Origin: Lenisia limosa
Lineage: Eukaryota; Breviatea
NCBI GenBank assembly: GCA_001655205.1
Contig: LPNZ01005888.1
Span: 1-64,000 of the forward strand
Length of the DNA stretch: 64,000 nucleotides
Reading direction: 5' to 3'
The notes beneath the pieces were generated by a model. That model saw only the letters and a program-made list of their open reading frames with translations. It had not been told where the DNA came from and searched no databases. The translations under genes were made by a program, and so were the position numbers. This document shows, piece by piece, positions 34,901 to 46,464 of this stretch (within the stretch, counting starts at the first letter, position 1; every line of letters starts with the position of its first letter).

Positions 34901-37900
34901 AAGGTAAATGTCTGCCAGCACAGTGTGTGCTAACACAAAGTGTGGGCGATCTGATGAAATTTCCTGGGGGTGTCAAACGAGTATGATAATAAACAATATA
35001 CTATAACCTCAAACCTTGAGCATTTTGATAGCCGAGTCCACGTCTCCTTGCGCCAAATGCAGCTGTGCCTCTGCAACTTCAATTCGGTCGAGGTCAGGGG
35101 AACTGGCAAACTCGGACCTTCCATCCTGAAGAGTCATTGCCGCTTCGGGATATTGGTTGCAAGCGATCTGGCAGCGCGCGAGAGCCAGGAACACTGCCAC
35201 ACGAAGATGGGGTAGAATGATACCAATGGCGCGTGCTCTTTTCGATGACATGTTAGCTACATGTGTAAGGCTAACTGCCTGATAAAGTGCTACCTTGGCG
35301 CTTGACCCCAGGTAACGACATGGCTCCAGTGATGGTCTTGAGAGCCTCCTCGTTTTCACCGGATTGCGACTGGATTTTCGACTACATGATGAGACCCACC
35401 CTTGGAAAGTTCAATAACTTACTTTGATAAGGAAGTAAGAAGGACTTTCACGAACAGAGAAATTGTGAGACAACCCCCTAAATGGTCAAATCAACCAGCA
35501 ACTCAAGAGTCCAAAGAAACTGAGGAAGAACACACCTATCCAGGCTCTGAGATGCAACTCGATAGTCCCCGCGACTACATGCAATTTCAGCCATCAGTAA
35601 ATGCCCCTATATGGTAAGTCTCCGCTGAAATTCGGCTTACATCAGCGACCGTGGGGTTGAGTCGAAGAGCTTGTCGACAAGTAGCTTCGGCAACCTCCGA
35701 TGAATTCAGGAGGTACTTGGTTCGTGCAAGAGCCAGAAGTCCGCTGTTTCGTTATAATGGAAAATTAGCTCAATCAACAAAACCCCAAATACTCCAAATG
35801 GCCTGGAACATGTTTACAGACGATTTCTAAAAGACGCACGGCTCTTCGAAGGGATGGCGGAGGTGGTTGGGCTAAAACGTCAAGGTTTCTTTATGTTCCC
35901 GAGTTTTGAATTAGCTTCTGAGCAAGCTTACATTCACCAAGGGGTTCAGGCGAGCAATGGGAAAGATATTGGCTTGCAATGTTGAGAAGGAAGGGGGGGT
36001 CAAAATGGTAGAAGAAGTCAGGTCCAAGGGGAAGACCATCAATGATAGTAAGATGGGATTTGATAGCGTCATTGAGAAGCTTGAAGGACCTAGAAACATT
36101 AAGATCAAAAGATCACTAGCACAACTAACTTTTCAAGATCTCCATCACGATGCCACCGGAGAATAGCCGTCAGATATAGAAGCCGGGGCGTTTTACCTGT
36201 GGGGTCAATGGGAATGTGGTACAGAAAACATATATTTGGATTGATGATTCACTGAAAGGACGGTTTGCATCCCACCCATGGCAGAAAGAGTTTCGTTTAA
36301 GAATTCGACTTGCTCCTCAGCATCTTTCCATTGACATAATTTGATCTGACACTCCACAGATCCTAAACTGGTGAGCACACAGTTATGATGGAGAAGAAGG
36401 AGTTGGCGGCCAGTTATGATGGAGAAGAAGGAGTTGGCGGCCAACCACAAAGGGCAGACGCTCGACTTTCGTCATGCTCAAGGGAGAGGGAAAATGCTTT
36501 TTGAGCTCCAGTGTAGTCAGCTAAAAGGTCAACAGTGTAAAGACAAATATATGCCCAACCGTTAAGCATCAATTGGAAACCCCATTCCTCGAGAATGTCA
36601 GGGTTATTGGGCTCAATCTTTCTTGCTCGGTCAATCATAGCTAAGGTCTGTTGTAGTACCCTGAAGCATAAGTATTGGGTAAAAAGACAAACGCTTGGTT
36701 TGAAGTAGCAAGTCTTGATATAGATCGGCACATTGAGAGGAATAGCTTCGCATTTCGTGGCTCAAAACGCTCCATAGCCTGATGTTCGTAACTTTAACCG
36801 GGCGAAGATAAAAAAAAACTGTATCCCACTTGTAAAAGATCAGAACACCGCGTTGCTGCACCTGTAACGGAACCTTCACGCGCCAAAAGATGAACAGTCA
36901 GAAGCTTCAACGCTGCCAAGTTGTGTCCGTCCTAATCCATCAGCAACATCGGCCAGCTCACCAGTCCCAGTGTGCTCTGTGCTGCTTCCACTGCTCCATC
37001 AAAATCATGGGCTGCAGTCAGAAGACGAGCACGCTCAACATAGCTTCCAGCAAACTCCGGATGATCCACGATAACTACAGGATTAACAACGAATACCGGC
37101 AACAAATACATATTCTCCCATGACAGACTTTCAGCAACAATATTAAGAGCCTGGTTGATTTCACCTCGGTCCTCGAGCCATTTTACGTGTCCTAAGTGTC
37201 CCTAAAACGTTGACTCTTCATGACAATGAAACAAAGAAGAATGCTCTCTTAACTACCTCCCCCCTCCCCAAAAGACCAACTAGTAAATTATCAGTATTGT
37301 GTCCAGGAGCTGGGAAAAGAGACCTGGATCTTTCGGCAAGAATTTGTCTGTATTATGAGTGGAAAGATCTTTACGTTGGCACTGGATCTCTCAACAAACC
37401 GTGAAGAAGTCAGGTCAATCCATCCAAGAATGGTTTTGGCATCACTGTTATCAGGGTTCTCATCAATGACCTTTTGGATGATTCGCCGTCCCAAATCATG
37501 ACGCCCAACACACCAGTAAAACGCAGCAGCCTGTACTGGTAAGACAAACGAAAGAAATAGCCACCTGAGTAAGGCAGTTTTCGGTGGCTTTGCCCTCCTT
37601 CTCTGCAATCATTGACTTCAAAGTGTTGATTGCTTCCTCATCTATTGGTTACTTTTGCACCAACTAAATGTTTCACATACCGACTAAATCTGCCTGTTGA
37701 TGAGCGTACATCATTGCATGCATACAAGCAACATCCACGTCTCTAGTAACATAAAAATCAAATTGCATTTTCAGAAAACCTTCCCCAAAAAAAACGTTGT
37801 GGAAACATACCGCTTTGTTCTCAAAATATTGAATTCTCTGATTGCATCTTCCCTCAAGTTTTCCATCAACATAGCTGCTGCTTTCCAGAAAGATAACGTA

Positions 37901-38096
37901 CTATCCACACCCTGTCTACTAATGCTGTCCGTGCACAGCATTTGAACATGCCTCCACAAGCCATGGTGCATATAGTAGTACACAATCTGCAAGGGGGTCA
38001 GTAACAACAATAAACCACTAAAAAAGAAATTAAAAACAATAAGCAAAGAGAAGAGCCCAAGAAGCTTACATAGAGCGTTTTACTTGGCCCTCCCAT
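31977..38096 (-). CDS. IFT139: Intraflagellar transport protein IFT139 (TTC21B/THM1)
   Basis: A peripheral IFT-A complex subunit for retrograde transport and membrane-protein entry into cilia. It is a long TPR protein. Start MGGPSKTLY (ATG 38094-38096), then [47 protein letters not shown], matching the TTC21B N-terminus in position and pattern. Central pieces include [17 protein letters not shown] repeats, [42 protein letters not shown] and [10 protein letters not shown]. The C-terminal part [40 protein letters not shown] aligns almost residue for residue with the vertebrate LKQTPRARNQLKRIAK / NAI-AEEFE-SWLLLAD stretch. It ends [25 protein letters not shown] (31977-31979). About 25-30 short exons. 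One intron carries a 31-base tandem duplication and another (about 33000-33300) is long. Confidence 0.93.
36380..36441 (-). repeat. 31-base tandem duplication in an IFT139 intron
   Basis: Two perfect copies of the unit that begins CAGTTATGATGGAGAAGAAG and ends GAGTTGGCGGC. They sit in the intron that joins ESRASALCG to [11 protein letters not shown]. Removing one copy gives a 53-nt intron, typical here. Confidence 0.95.
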
Positions 38097-38453
38097 TGTG
38101 AAGTGCTTGGGAACTTAGCTTCCTATTTCCCGTATTTCCTTCAAACAATCAAATTATTTTATATAGTAGTATTCGGCGTGATGGCGCGTTTTGGGGGTGG
38201 TTATAAATACTGCGTCACGTAGACGCGCAAAGACTTTGGTGACAAGAATTGGTGGAAACGTGGAAACGATTCATTGGAACATTAGAACATTAGTAGTGGT
38301 GCAGGTGGTGTAGTTGTTGAGATATTTGTAGCAATTTTTTGATTTAGAGTCCTTATATTCTTATATTTCTAGTAGACAATGTTACTATTTTGGTTGGATT
38401 TGCTCTAATACTTTCTAAATCTTGTCGCGATTTCTTCCTTATTTGAAAAAAGA
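38097..38453. promoter_or_regulatory. Divergent promoter region, IFT139 / LRR-PP2C
   Basis: 357 bases between two opposite start codons. It has a GGCGTGATGGCGCG stretch near 38174 and a GTGGAAACGTGGAAACG direct repeat near 38252, then AT-rich sequence before the + start. No defined factor-binding motif such as an RFX X-box was recognised. Confidence 0.45.
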
Positions 38454-41400
38454 ATGGGGAGGAACAGTGGATTGTCTTTGCAGGAGCGATCTTTGAAAAC
38501 CAAAAGTATCAACCTTGGAGTTCAAACCGATCTTCCCTGTGAGCTCCCTTTATTGTCATTAAGAAGAGGGAATCATATTAACCTGTCTCCACCAACTTTG
38601 TTCACCCCCATAGCCTGTCATGGTGATGACTGCCCTCCTCGACCCCAAAGAAACATGATCTCCCCGTTTGGCTCTCTTTCCCTCCCAAAATTTGTATGGG
38701 AAGGGGGAGGGGGATTTTTGTGTGATAGTAATGTAAAATTACAATTTATTTTAATACATCAGCCGAGACAAATTGCCCTTCCAGAAGAGGCTATCGAATC
38801 TTTAGAAAGCGATAGAGCGAGCAAACTGAAACGGTTCAGTGCCTATGGTAAGTGGTCGACTTCAATGAGAGTGCAAAGTTAAGGCTAACCTTTTAGGAGT
38901 CGGTCTTGAAACCCTGGCTCACCAGCTCACAAAACTTCCAATGTTATCGAGCATTGAACTTCAAAATAATTGCTTGAAAGGGGTAGGACTGGTGGTAGAA
39001 TAAGAGCATATTTTTGCTTACCAACTATTTAACTTTGGTAGCCTCTTCCCGACCTATTCTCCAACCCCAACCTTGAGGACCTCACATTGGATGATAATCT
39101 CTTTTCCGATTGTGGCGACCTTTTCCCTGTCGAAAGTCTTGAGTCCATAAAGTCTTGCAAAGTTACGGTAAGGATGTCTGAATACTGCTTGTTCACTTTG
39201 AAGGAAATTCGAATGTCAACTTGCTCCCTTTCTCAAGTCCCTTCTGCTATTGAGAAGGCACAGACATTAGAGTGAGTAACAATCATATGGACATTATTTA
39301 CTATGTACTCGCAGAATTCTGTTCTTGGGCTTCAACCGTCTTCGAGCGCTTCCCGAGTGCAGCGCTTTTGTCAATCTCATCCAACTGGACCTTTCACATA
39401 ATTTCGTAGGTCCAACAACAGGGTTTCTAATTGATTAGATTGGAGAACTTCCCGATTTCATCCCTAGTCTACCGCGACTGATGTGTCTCAATTTATCATA
39501 TAATCGTCTTACAACTCTTGAAAACAGTAAGTTTGGAAACAATAAAAGAAAATAGTATTTTTTGAGGTGTTAAATTTTTTAGCGTCATTCACCAACCTCC
39601 CTTGTCTCACTACGCTGGACCTGAGCCATAACTCCATTACGTCTCTCGGACTTTCTCCTTCGGTAATGTTGAAATTGGACCAATGAAGCTGACATTTTAG
39701 TCCGGGGTGTTTGTTTTGAAGGCTCTCGCATCCTTGAATGTTGAGTGCAATTCAATAAGCATGCTTCCACCTGGTATGTTCACTGTTTTTTTTTTGTTTT
39801 TTAAGATTAGTAACAATACATCAATAGGGCATCACTTCGATCCAAAAACAAAGATTTTCTTAAAATCTTCAGAAAATCTCGATTTCGCTGGCTTTTTCGA
39901 AAGCTATAATCGATATAAATAAACATTCCATCATGATCCCCCCCCCCAGCTTTGATCCCCTCGGGGGTCGTANNNNNNNNNNNNNNNNNNNNNNNNNNNN
40001 NNNNNNNNNNNNNNNNNNNNNNNNNNNNNNNNNNNNNNNNNNNNNNNNNNNNNNNNNNNNNNNNACATTTCCCTTACTTTTTAACGCCTTACAGGTACGT
40101 TTGGGTGATCGAGCGGTNNNNNNNNNNNNNNNNNNNNNNNNNNNNNNNNNNNNNNNNNNNNNNNNNNNNNNNNNNNNNNNNNNNNNNNNNNNNNNNNNNN
40201 NNNNNNNNNNNNNNNNNNNNNNNNNNNNNNNNNNNNNNNNNNNNNNNNNNNNNNNNNNNNNNNNNNNNNNNNNNNNNNNNNNNNNNNNNNNNNNNNNNNN
40301 NNNNNNNNNNNNNNNNNNNNNNNNNNNAGCTAAATTTCAAAAGCAATCGTTTAGAGTCCTTCCCTGAATGTTTGTCTCGATTTTCGTATCATCTGTAATG
40401 TTTTAGCATTGGTTCAAGCCCCGTCCCTTCGCCACCTCGATGTGTCCAATAACAGACTGACCGAAATGCCGAATATGACCCACTTATCCCTTCTCACCCT
40501 GAAAGTTTGTTATTGTCTCTCTCATTTATTTTCCAGGTGGCTGCAAATCGCCTCACCACACAACCTCTCTTTACTGCTGCTGACATGGGAAGCACTATCA
40601 ATCTTTCTCACAATCCTTATTCCGAGCCAAACAGGGAGCTTTCTTCATTTATTTCCAACGTTGCCCATATTCGTAGTCTCAACTTGGCTGGCACGGGGCT
40701 GAGGTGAGCAGTGTATTTCCAAATTATATTAACCCTGTATTGCTCTTCTTTGTATCACATCTTTAGTAAAACTGAATATCTTGGCTTTGACAACTTGGAC
40801 ATGCTGAAGTCCTTGGATGTGTCGGTCAATCCCTTGGAAGAATTGTGCAGTGGTATTGACGTCGGTTATATCAATGCTTCAGCAACAAATCTCTCAGAAG
40901 ATGGGGGTATGACGTATAAGTGCATCACTGACTCTTTAGCGATTACAACTTTGAGGAATAGCCAAGACCTTGACATCTTTATTTTCAGTAAGCACAGTTC
41001 CTCACCTTTTGTCTTCATTCTTTTCTTCAATAATCACCTTAGACCGTACGCCTGCATGTACCTCTAAAAGTGTCATGGCAACTCTGGTAAGTGATCTTGT
41101 CTTCTTTTCCTGGTGTTTTTCTAAACAATCTAGGCCGAGTCCTTCTGTAACGGCGAGTCTGAGGAATGTCTCCCTGAAAATAGTGATGATAGTGAGGTTG
41201 AGGTAGGCAAGTTACAGGATTTTATCGGATGTTAGTGTTTTTTGCGATTTTTAATCAGTACCAGATTTGCCACGTGGGAACTATTGGGCCTCGACCAACT
41301 ATGGAAGACGCGCACTGTTCATTTGTTTTGGAGTTAGTGGTGAAAGATCTTGCTGAGGTGCTGTTACTGGCTTTCGCTTTTATTATTTCACATTACGCCC

Positions 41401-42494
41401 ATTATTCCTTCGTCCCTCATCCCTCAGACTCGAAGACCAAGAAGTAACTTTCCTTGGACTCTTTGATGGACATGGCGGGACTCTAACTGCGTATGGGATG
41501 AATTTCTTCCTTTGCCTCTTCTAACTATGCAGGACAAGAGCGGCAGCGTGTTGTGAAGAGCTTCTTGAAGAGGCTTTTGAGTCCATTGAGGATGGTTTGT
41601 CGATTTCTTTTTATATCTCAATTCTCATTGCTTAGATCGCACACTTTACTCTTTAGATGTTTCGAGTGTTCTTCAATCCTTTGTTGCATCCCTTTCCGAT
41701 CACATTGATGAGATCCTTCGTTCCCCGTTGTGAGCTATTTATTTAATTAAGAGTTATAAAATTTTCCGCTCCACCGTTCTTTAATAGCTGATTGTACTTT
41801 CTTTTTTCAAACCACGATCTGACCACCCAGGGAAGATCCGCGAGAAAGGAGATCTGGTGCGACCATGGTTGCCGCCGTCATCATGCAAGACTTCATCTAT
41901 ACAATCAACATTGGTAAGTTGACTTGGATTGAGACTCATCTTCAGGTGACAGTAGGGCAGTGTTGATTGAGGATGGAACGTACAAACAATTGACGACCGA
42001 CCACAAGCCAACTCTGGAATCCGAGAAAATTCGAATCCATGCTAGTGGCGGCTATGTCAGTAACGGCCGTCTCAATGGCTCACTTGCTCTTGCCAGGTTT
42101 GCGTTTTTGTCTCACCATTTTTATTTTATTTTTATCATTTCTTTGTCCTCTCATTTTCGTTGGACATTGTTGATACTGTAGAGCCCTTGGCGACCTGACA
42201 TTGCACCCAGTCGTGAGCTGTGAACCGGACATTGTCAAGTGGGAGAAGCCGCAATGCGGAACTGTCATCCTCGCCTGTGATGGGTAGGCTTCTGGCTGGT
42301 CTTATTGCTTTAGTGTTTGGGACGAAGTGAGCACTGATCAAGCCGGACGGTTAGTCGAACAAAACCGTGACTCACCTACCTTTGGAGCTGGAGAGGTTGG
42401 CTCAATCCTTTATTTTATTATCTAGCTTGTGGACCTTGCCCTGGCCCTTGGCTCAATGGACAATATTTCAGCAACTATCGCTACTTGGGGTTGA
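38454..42494 (+). CDS. LRR-PP2C protein phosphatase
   Basis: One gene fuses a leucine-rich-repeat array to a PP2C (PPM) Ser/Thr phosphatase, an architecture like PHLPP. It starts MGRNSGLSLQERSLKTKSIN. LRR pieces include LPMLSSIELQNNCLKGPLPD, NLEDLTLDDNLF, LIQLDLSHNFIGELPDFI, PRLMCLNLSYNRLTTLE, CLTTLDLSHNSITSL, LNFKSNRLESFPECLA and LRHLDVSNNRLTEMP. An acidic linker (ESEECLPENSDDSEVE) follows, then PP2C motifs GTIGPRPTMEDAHCSF, TFLGLFDGHGG, LGDSRAVLIEDG, LARALGDLTLHP, VILACDGVWDEVS and MDNISATIATWG, TGA at 42492-42494. All metal-binding aspartates (MEDAH, DGHGG, DGVWD, DN) are present. Phase-compatible introns run from the LRR to the PP2C part without a stop. Two N gaps and a repeat copy lie in one LRR intron. 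Confidence 0.88.
39947..40117 (+). repeat. Dispersed repeat, copy B, inside an LRR-PP2C intron
   Basis: CCAGCTTTGATCCCCTC...GGGGTCGTA (39947-39972), N gap, then ACATTTCCCTTACTTTTTAA and GCCTTACAGGTACGTTTGGG (40065-40103). Both blocks occur in the same order on the minus strand of bases 1-131. A poly-C run borders the left edge and a second gap the right. The host intron has grown to over 500 bases. Confidence 0.75.
39973..40327. other. Two assembly gaps (39973-40064, 40118-40327)
   Basis: 92 and 210 N separated by 53 bases of repeat sequence. They are explained better by a repeated element than by missing exons, because the LRR period resumes directly at 40328, although one LRR could be hidden. 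Confidence 0.75.
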
Positions 42495-42583
42495 GGCTTT
42501 TTGATACTATTTAATTACTGCAACATTTATTCTTGTTTCTTGATCCAGAGTTTGTACCCACATTAAATATGTATTACACCGGT

Positions 42584-43787
42584 TTAATTGGTGATAGTGA
42601 AGGCATGTTGAGCCTGGGCGTAGATGTAAGAGTGCTTGTGCTTGCCAGAGCAATCACCAGAGCAGATCTTGAAAAGAGCCTTGTAGTCTCCAGCAGAGAG
42701 CTGGTCCTTGGGGCCACCAAACTTGAGGTCAAGCTTGTACTGCAATAATTAGCCAGGAAGTAAACAGGATGACAGTGAATGATTGCTGCTCACTTGTCCG
42801 GGCTGGAGAGGAAGCTCAATGCGCTCAAGGCCAAAGGGTTGGATACCATGGCCCTGGTGAATAAAAATAAAAATCATACAAGGCGGATAGAGAGCGGTTA
42901 AATCCCAACATACGAAGATAACAAACTCGATGATGCCAGTGGAAGTCTCGTTCTTAACAGTGAACAGGGCATCCATGTGGACCTCATCCTCTAGATACAT
43001 GTCAAAAATAATAGCGTTAAGGCGGGGAAAGGACCAAAGGGAGGGGGGCTTACTGATTGTTGGCTGGGCAGGAGAAATTTCAATTTCATCGACAACAACT
43101 TCTCCACCTTCGACGAGAGGGCAGAAGTTCCAGTCCATACAAATTTCGATTGGGTCGGGGCTGAAATCGGTAAGCTTAGATTTGGCAAATTTCCTCGCAT
43201 AAGGGATTTAAACAAACAACCTACTCTATTTGAGAGATAAGGCGTCCGAATTCCTTCATTCCAACCTGAAAAATGAGTGAAGGAAAAGCCGAAACACGTG
43301 TCATTCACATTCCATTCCTAAAGCATACAACATCGCAGAGGAGAGAGCAAATTTGGCCTTCAAGGGGGTTGGGGAGGAGAGAGCCTAAACAATTTGTAAA
43401 ATTTTCAGGAAAACGAGATTTTCCAAGTCCCAATTCTGCCCAGCTTACAAACAATTCCGCAAGATGAGAGCACTCCGACCTAAAGGGATGAAAATGATAT
43501 TTCAAATACCACTTACTTCCTCCGAGTCCCAACAAACCTGCTCAATAATTTGGGCAAGATCATTACAAGCACGGCTCATGAAAGAACTACAGAGAAGTAA
43601 GAAAAGCTCGGAACATATTAACAGATCTCACAAAACTCAGAAAACTAAAAATAATTGAAGCCCCGACATACGCGCAAAGAGGACAGTCTCTCTTGTAGTC
43701 CTTGCCAACTTTAGTGAGGTCAGACTCAATTTGGATGGCATTGGCAAAAGCCAAAATAAGGAGAAGAGCAAATATTTTGTTAAACAT
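42584..43787 (-). CDS. Countin-like secreted saposin-B protein
   Basis: A secreted protein with a saposin-B domain followed by a beta-rich domain, the architecture of Dictyostelium countin, a cell-number-counting factor. It starts MFNKIFALLLILAFANA, a clear signal peptide, then IQIESDLTKVGKDYKRDCPLCA. Paired cysteines continue in SFMSRACNDLAQIIEQ and VGVLSSCGIVC, then VGMKEFGRLISQI and DPIEICMDWNFCPLVEGGEV, the usual end of the saposin part. The second domain reads VVDEIEISPAQPTISK, EDEVHMDALFTVKNETSTGI, IEFVIFV, GIQPFGLERIELPLQPGQ, YKLDLKFGGPKDQLSAGDYK and ALFKICSGDCSGKHKHS, ending QAQHAFTITN, TAA (42584-42586). Saposin and countin relatives occur in many protists, so membrane or lipid interaction is likely, but a role in group-size control is not implied. 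Confidence 0.75.
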
Positions 43788-43922
43788 CTTGAACTACAGG
43801 TGTTTTTTTGAGAAAAATAGTTTTTCCTTGAAAAAGCACTTCCACGTGATTACTTCCGATAGTCTTCCGATATTAAATTTTGCTTTGCCAACCACCACGT
43901 ACCAAAGGGCCAAAGGTTCCAA
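43788..43922. promoter_or_regulatory. Short divergent promoter, countin-like / J-protein
   Basis: Only 135 bases separate two opposite start codons. It contains CACGTG (43843-43848) and two nearby TCTTCCGATA/TTCCGATA elements (about 43854-43872). CACGTG is a classical bHLH site, but function here is inference. Confidence 0.5.
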
Positions 43923-46087
43923 ATGAACGAGGATGAGGCCCAACGGGCCCGTGATGTAGGTAGGAAGCATTTAAAGAATGGTAGATGGGACGATGCTATT
44001 CGTCTTCTTCAAAAGGCAGAGAAGCTTCATCCTTCTCTCGCTGGCATCAATGATGAAATATTAATGGCAAAGTCTTTGAAAGAAAAGGTAAAATTCCTGT
44101 ATAACGCAAACCCCTCACTTCATCTAGCCTCCCCAACCATCGTCAACCCCTGTCACTCCACTGGTTTGTTTTCTATTCTGTCGGTCATATTGACAAAATT
44201 TAGAAAGCTAAAACCACCTCAACCCCTTCAACCTCACCAGCACACTCTTCACCACAAAGGACATTCACTCCTGAACAATCTCAGCTTGCACAAAAGGTAC
44301 GTCACAATTATGGAATCCCAAGAGGAGTTTATTTGTTTGGCAGATTTGACTTTTTAAGATTGCTAAATGTAAGGACTACTATGATGTTCTTGGATTAACC
44401 AAGAGTGCTACAGCTGAGGAGCTTAAGAAGGCGTATCGAAAGGTTTGAATTCCTGGGCTTCTTCATTTCAGTCCGCATTTCCTTTCTCACAACTTAGCTT
44501 GCAATCAAGCTCCATCCGGTTTGCACACAAAATAAAACCCAGATAAGGAGGCCTTGTAATTTGAGCTGAAAATTCCGTCACATAATGACATTTTAGGATC
44601 GTAATGCTGCACCAAAAGCAGGCGATGCTTTCAAACGTAAGTTGGGCTTTCTTTCTTTTGATGATGATCATTCTTTAGGGCTTGGGGCCGCCTATCAATG
44701 TCTCTCAGATGAAAACAAAAGGAGGATTTATGATCAGACTGGAAGCGAAGAGGAAGTTCAACAAAGAAGTTGGTGGGTGGTTTCCTTGCACTGGGTTGGA
44801 TTGGATACAGCACATCAAATATCCCCTTTTTGTGTGTGTAGCACTCCACAACGATTTGATTGCTCTCCTCATGGAGAGAAAATAAATAAAAAATGATATC
44901 AATGGTGCATTGATATTTTGGGTTCTCACTGGGCCGCTTGTGTCATGCTTGCCTTTATTACGTCAAGGGAATATATTCTTCAACATAGAACACTTTAGCT
45001 ACAAATAGTTTACTAAAGTATCCAATATTACAATCTTACCACATCCCTATGCATATGTGTTCAAGGTCCATGCCCCATCCCTATGCATATGTTCAAAGTC
45101 CATTCCACCAAGTCGCTGAAATACCTTTCAAAGTTCACTTTGATATTAGAATTACATTCGTATCTGACTTTCCAGCTGCTTCTGGAGAATTTAATGAGGT
45201 CTCTGTGTAAGAAGGGTTTTAGTTCCAATTTTTGTTTCTTTGTAATGAGGGGTATTTATTACTATTTAGTGAGGACCTTTTTAATGCTTTCTTTGGAATG
45301 AACGCACAACGTTTGTGGGGAGGAGGTGACTGACGTGTTGTTCTTGTGTGACTCTTTAGCGTCGATGTACGGTAACAGAAACTTCCGAGTCTATCACAGT
45401 GGCAACCCGCGGAGGCGACAAGTGAGGTTGAAGCTGAGCACGATCTTATTTCTTTAGAACGGGGAGCCAACTGGTGGTCAATTTTTTGGCAATCTTCTTA
45501 TACCTTTTGCAATCGTACTCATCTTCCTTCTTCTTAATATCACGGTTGGAGGGAAGTAAAAGTCTCTTCATTGATGTTGGATTGGAGGGAGGGGGTGGTA
45601 TCTTCATGATGTTGTTGACAGTGCAGTCTTCCAGCAGTCCGTCTCCTTCATTCTCCTTCGAACCCTCAACAATTTTAAATGAAAACCGCCAAACTCGTGA
45701 CGGAAGGTTGGCCGACCCGAATTTAATATTTCTGTAGTGTAACATTCTACGTTTCCTCTGAAGTGGCAAATGAAATACAAAGGAGTAAGAAAGTAGGTCT
45801 TGCCCCTGGTGACACGGAACTCACAACCCAGATGCGGCGATATATGGACTCACTAGTCATTGAAAAATACACGGTAATGATGCACCGGGAATGTAAACAG
45901 CAAAAAGAATCATTGAAAGAGTAAGCTGTTCAATCAAGCATTTCATATTTTTTGGAACTCTTGTTCACTGGTTAGAATTGAAAGGAAGATGAAACAAGCT
46001 ACTGGCACGGTGCGAGAAGGTCTCAGGAGCAAAGCTGCAGCAATTTCTTTGGAATCCTGTGACTGGCTGAAAAATAGAAGATCGTAA
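43923..46087 (+). CDS. ER-anchored J-protein, DNAJB12/DNAJB14-like
   Basis: A membrane J-protein that recruits Hsp70 to the ER surface for quality control. It starts MNEDEAQRARDVGRKHLKNG, RWDDAIRLLQKAEKLHPS, the helical N-terminal region of this subfamily. The J domain reads DYYDVLGLTKSATAEELKKA, YRKLAIKLHPDRN (HPD present, split by an intron) and YQCLSDENKRRIYDQTGSEE. EDLFNAFFGMN then GEPTGGQFFGNLLIPFAIVL and IFLLLNI follow, the latter a single transmembrane segment. The DUF1977-like tail is FEPSTILNENRQTRDG, FYVSSEVANEIQRSK, MRRYMDSLVIEKYTVMMHRE, and the end AAISLESCDWLKNRRS, TAA (46085-46087). Order and length match B12/B14. The region 44775-45260 is mostly intron and carries a tandem duplication. 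Confidence 0.85.
45042..45106 (+). repeat. Imperfect tandem duplication in a J-protein intron
   Basis: Two adjacent units of about 31-34 bases, CATCCCTATGCATATG followed by TTCAA(G/A)GTCCAT, differing by a TG indel and two substitutions. They lie in the AT-rich, largely non-coding part of the J-protein gene. Confidence 0.85.
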
Positions 46088-46464
46088 GATTGTGGGAGTG
46101 TTCTGATTTAGTGTTTCTTTTTTGACAATTGGATTGTTCAAAGCAATGATTGTGAATTACAATACCATGATCTGAACGATTAACTATTTCCATTAGAATG
46201 TACCATTTTGGGAAAACAATTACATAACACAAGATTATAGGCCCGTTTTTGAAATGGCAACTTCCTTTGATGATGGCAGACAGACCATTATTCTTGTGGG
46301 ATCTCCTTGGAAGGACAGGCGGTTTCCTCTGACAATGAAAGATCGTGACTACTGCCCACCTTTCGCGGCCTGGTTCCGAAGTGATGGGGTTCATGGTCGG
46401 TAGAGAGGTTGCCTGAACAATTGGTTGTGACCAAGACGACACACCATCATCCTTCACGTCTGCA
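46088..46464. other. Convergent 3' spacer
   Basis: Between the J-protein stop and the proposed stop of the cNBD-LRR gene. A minus-strand open frame of 144 codons covers it (46023-46457) but shows no LRR pattern or other recognised feature, so it is taken as untranslated sequence. Confidence 0.4.

Noticed and set aside
46023-46457. 144-codon minus-strand frame at the end of the cNBD-LRR gene
   Set aside because: Splicing of the last LRR exon gives LQSFKV and a stop at 46465; the longer frame has no LRR pattern.
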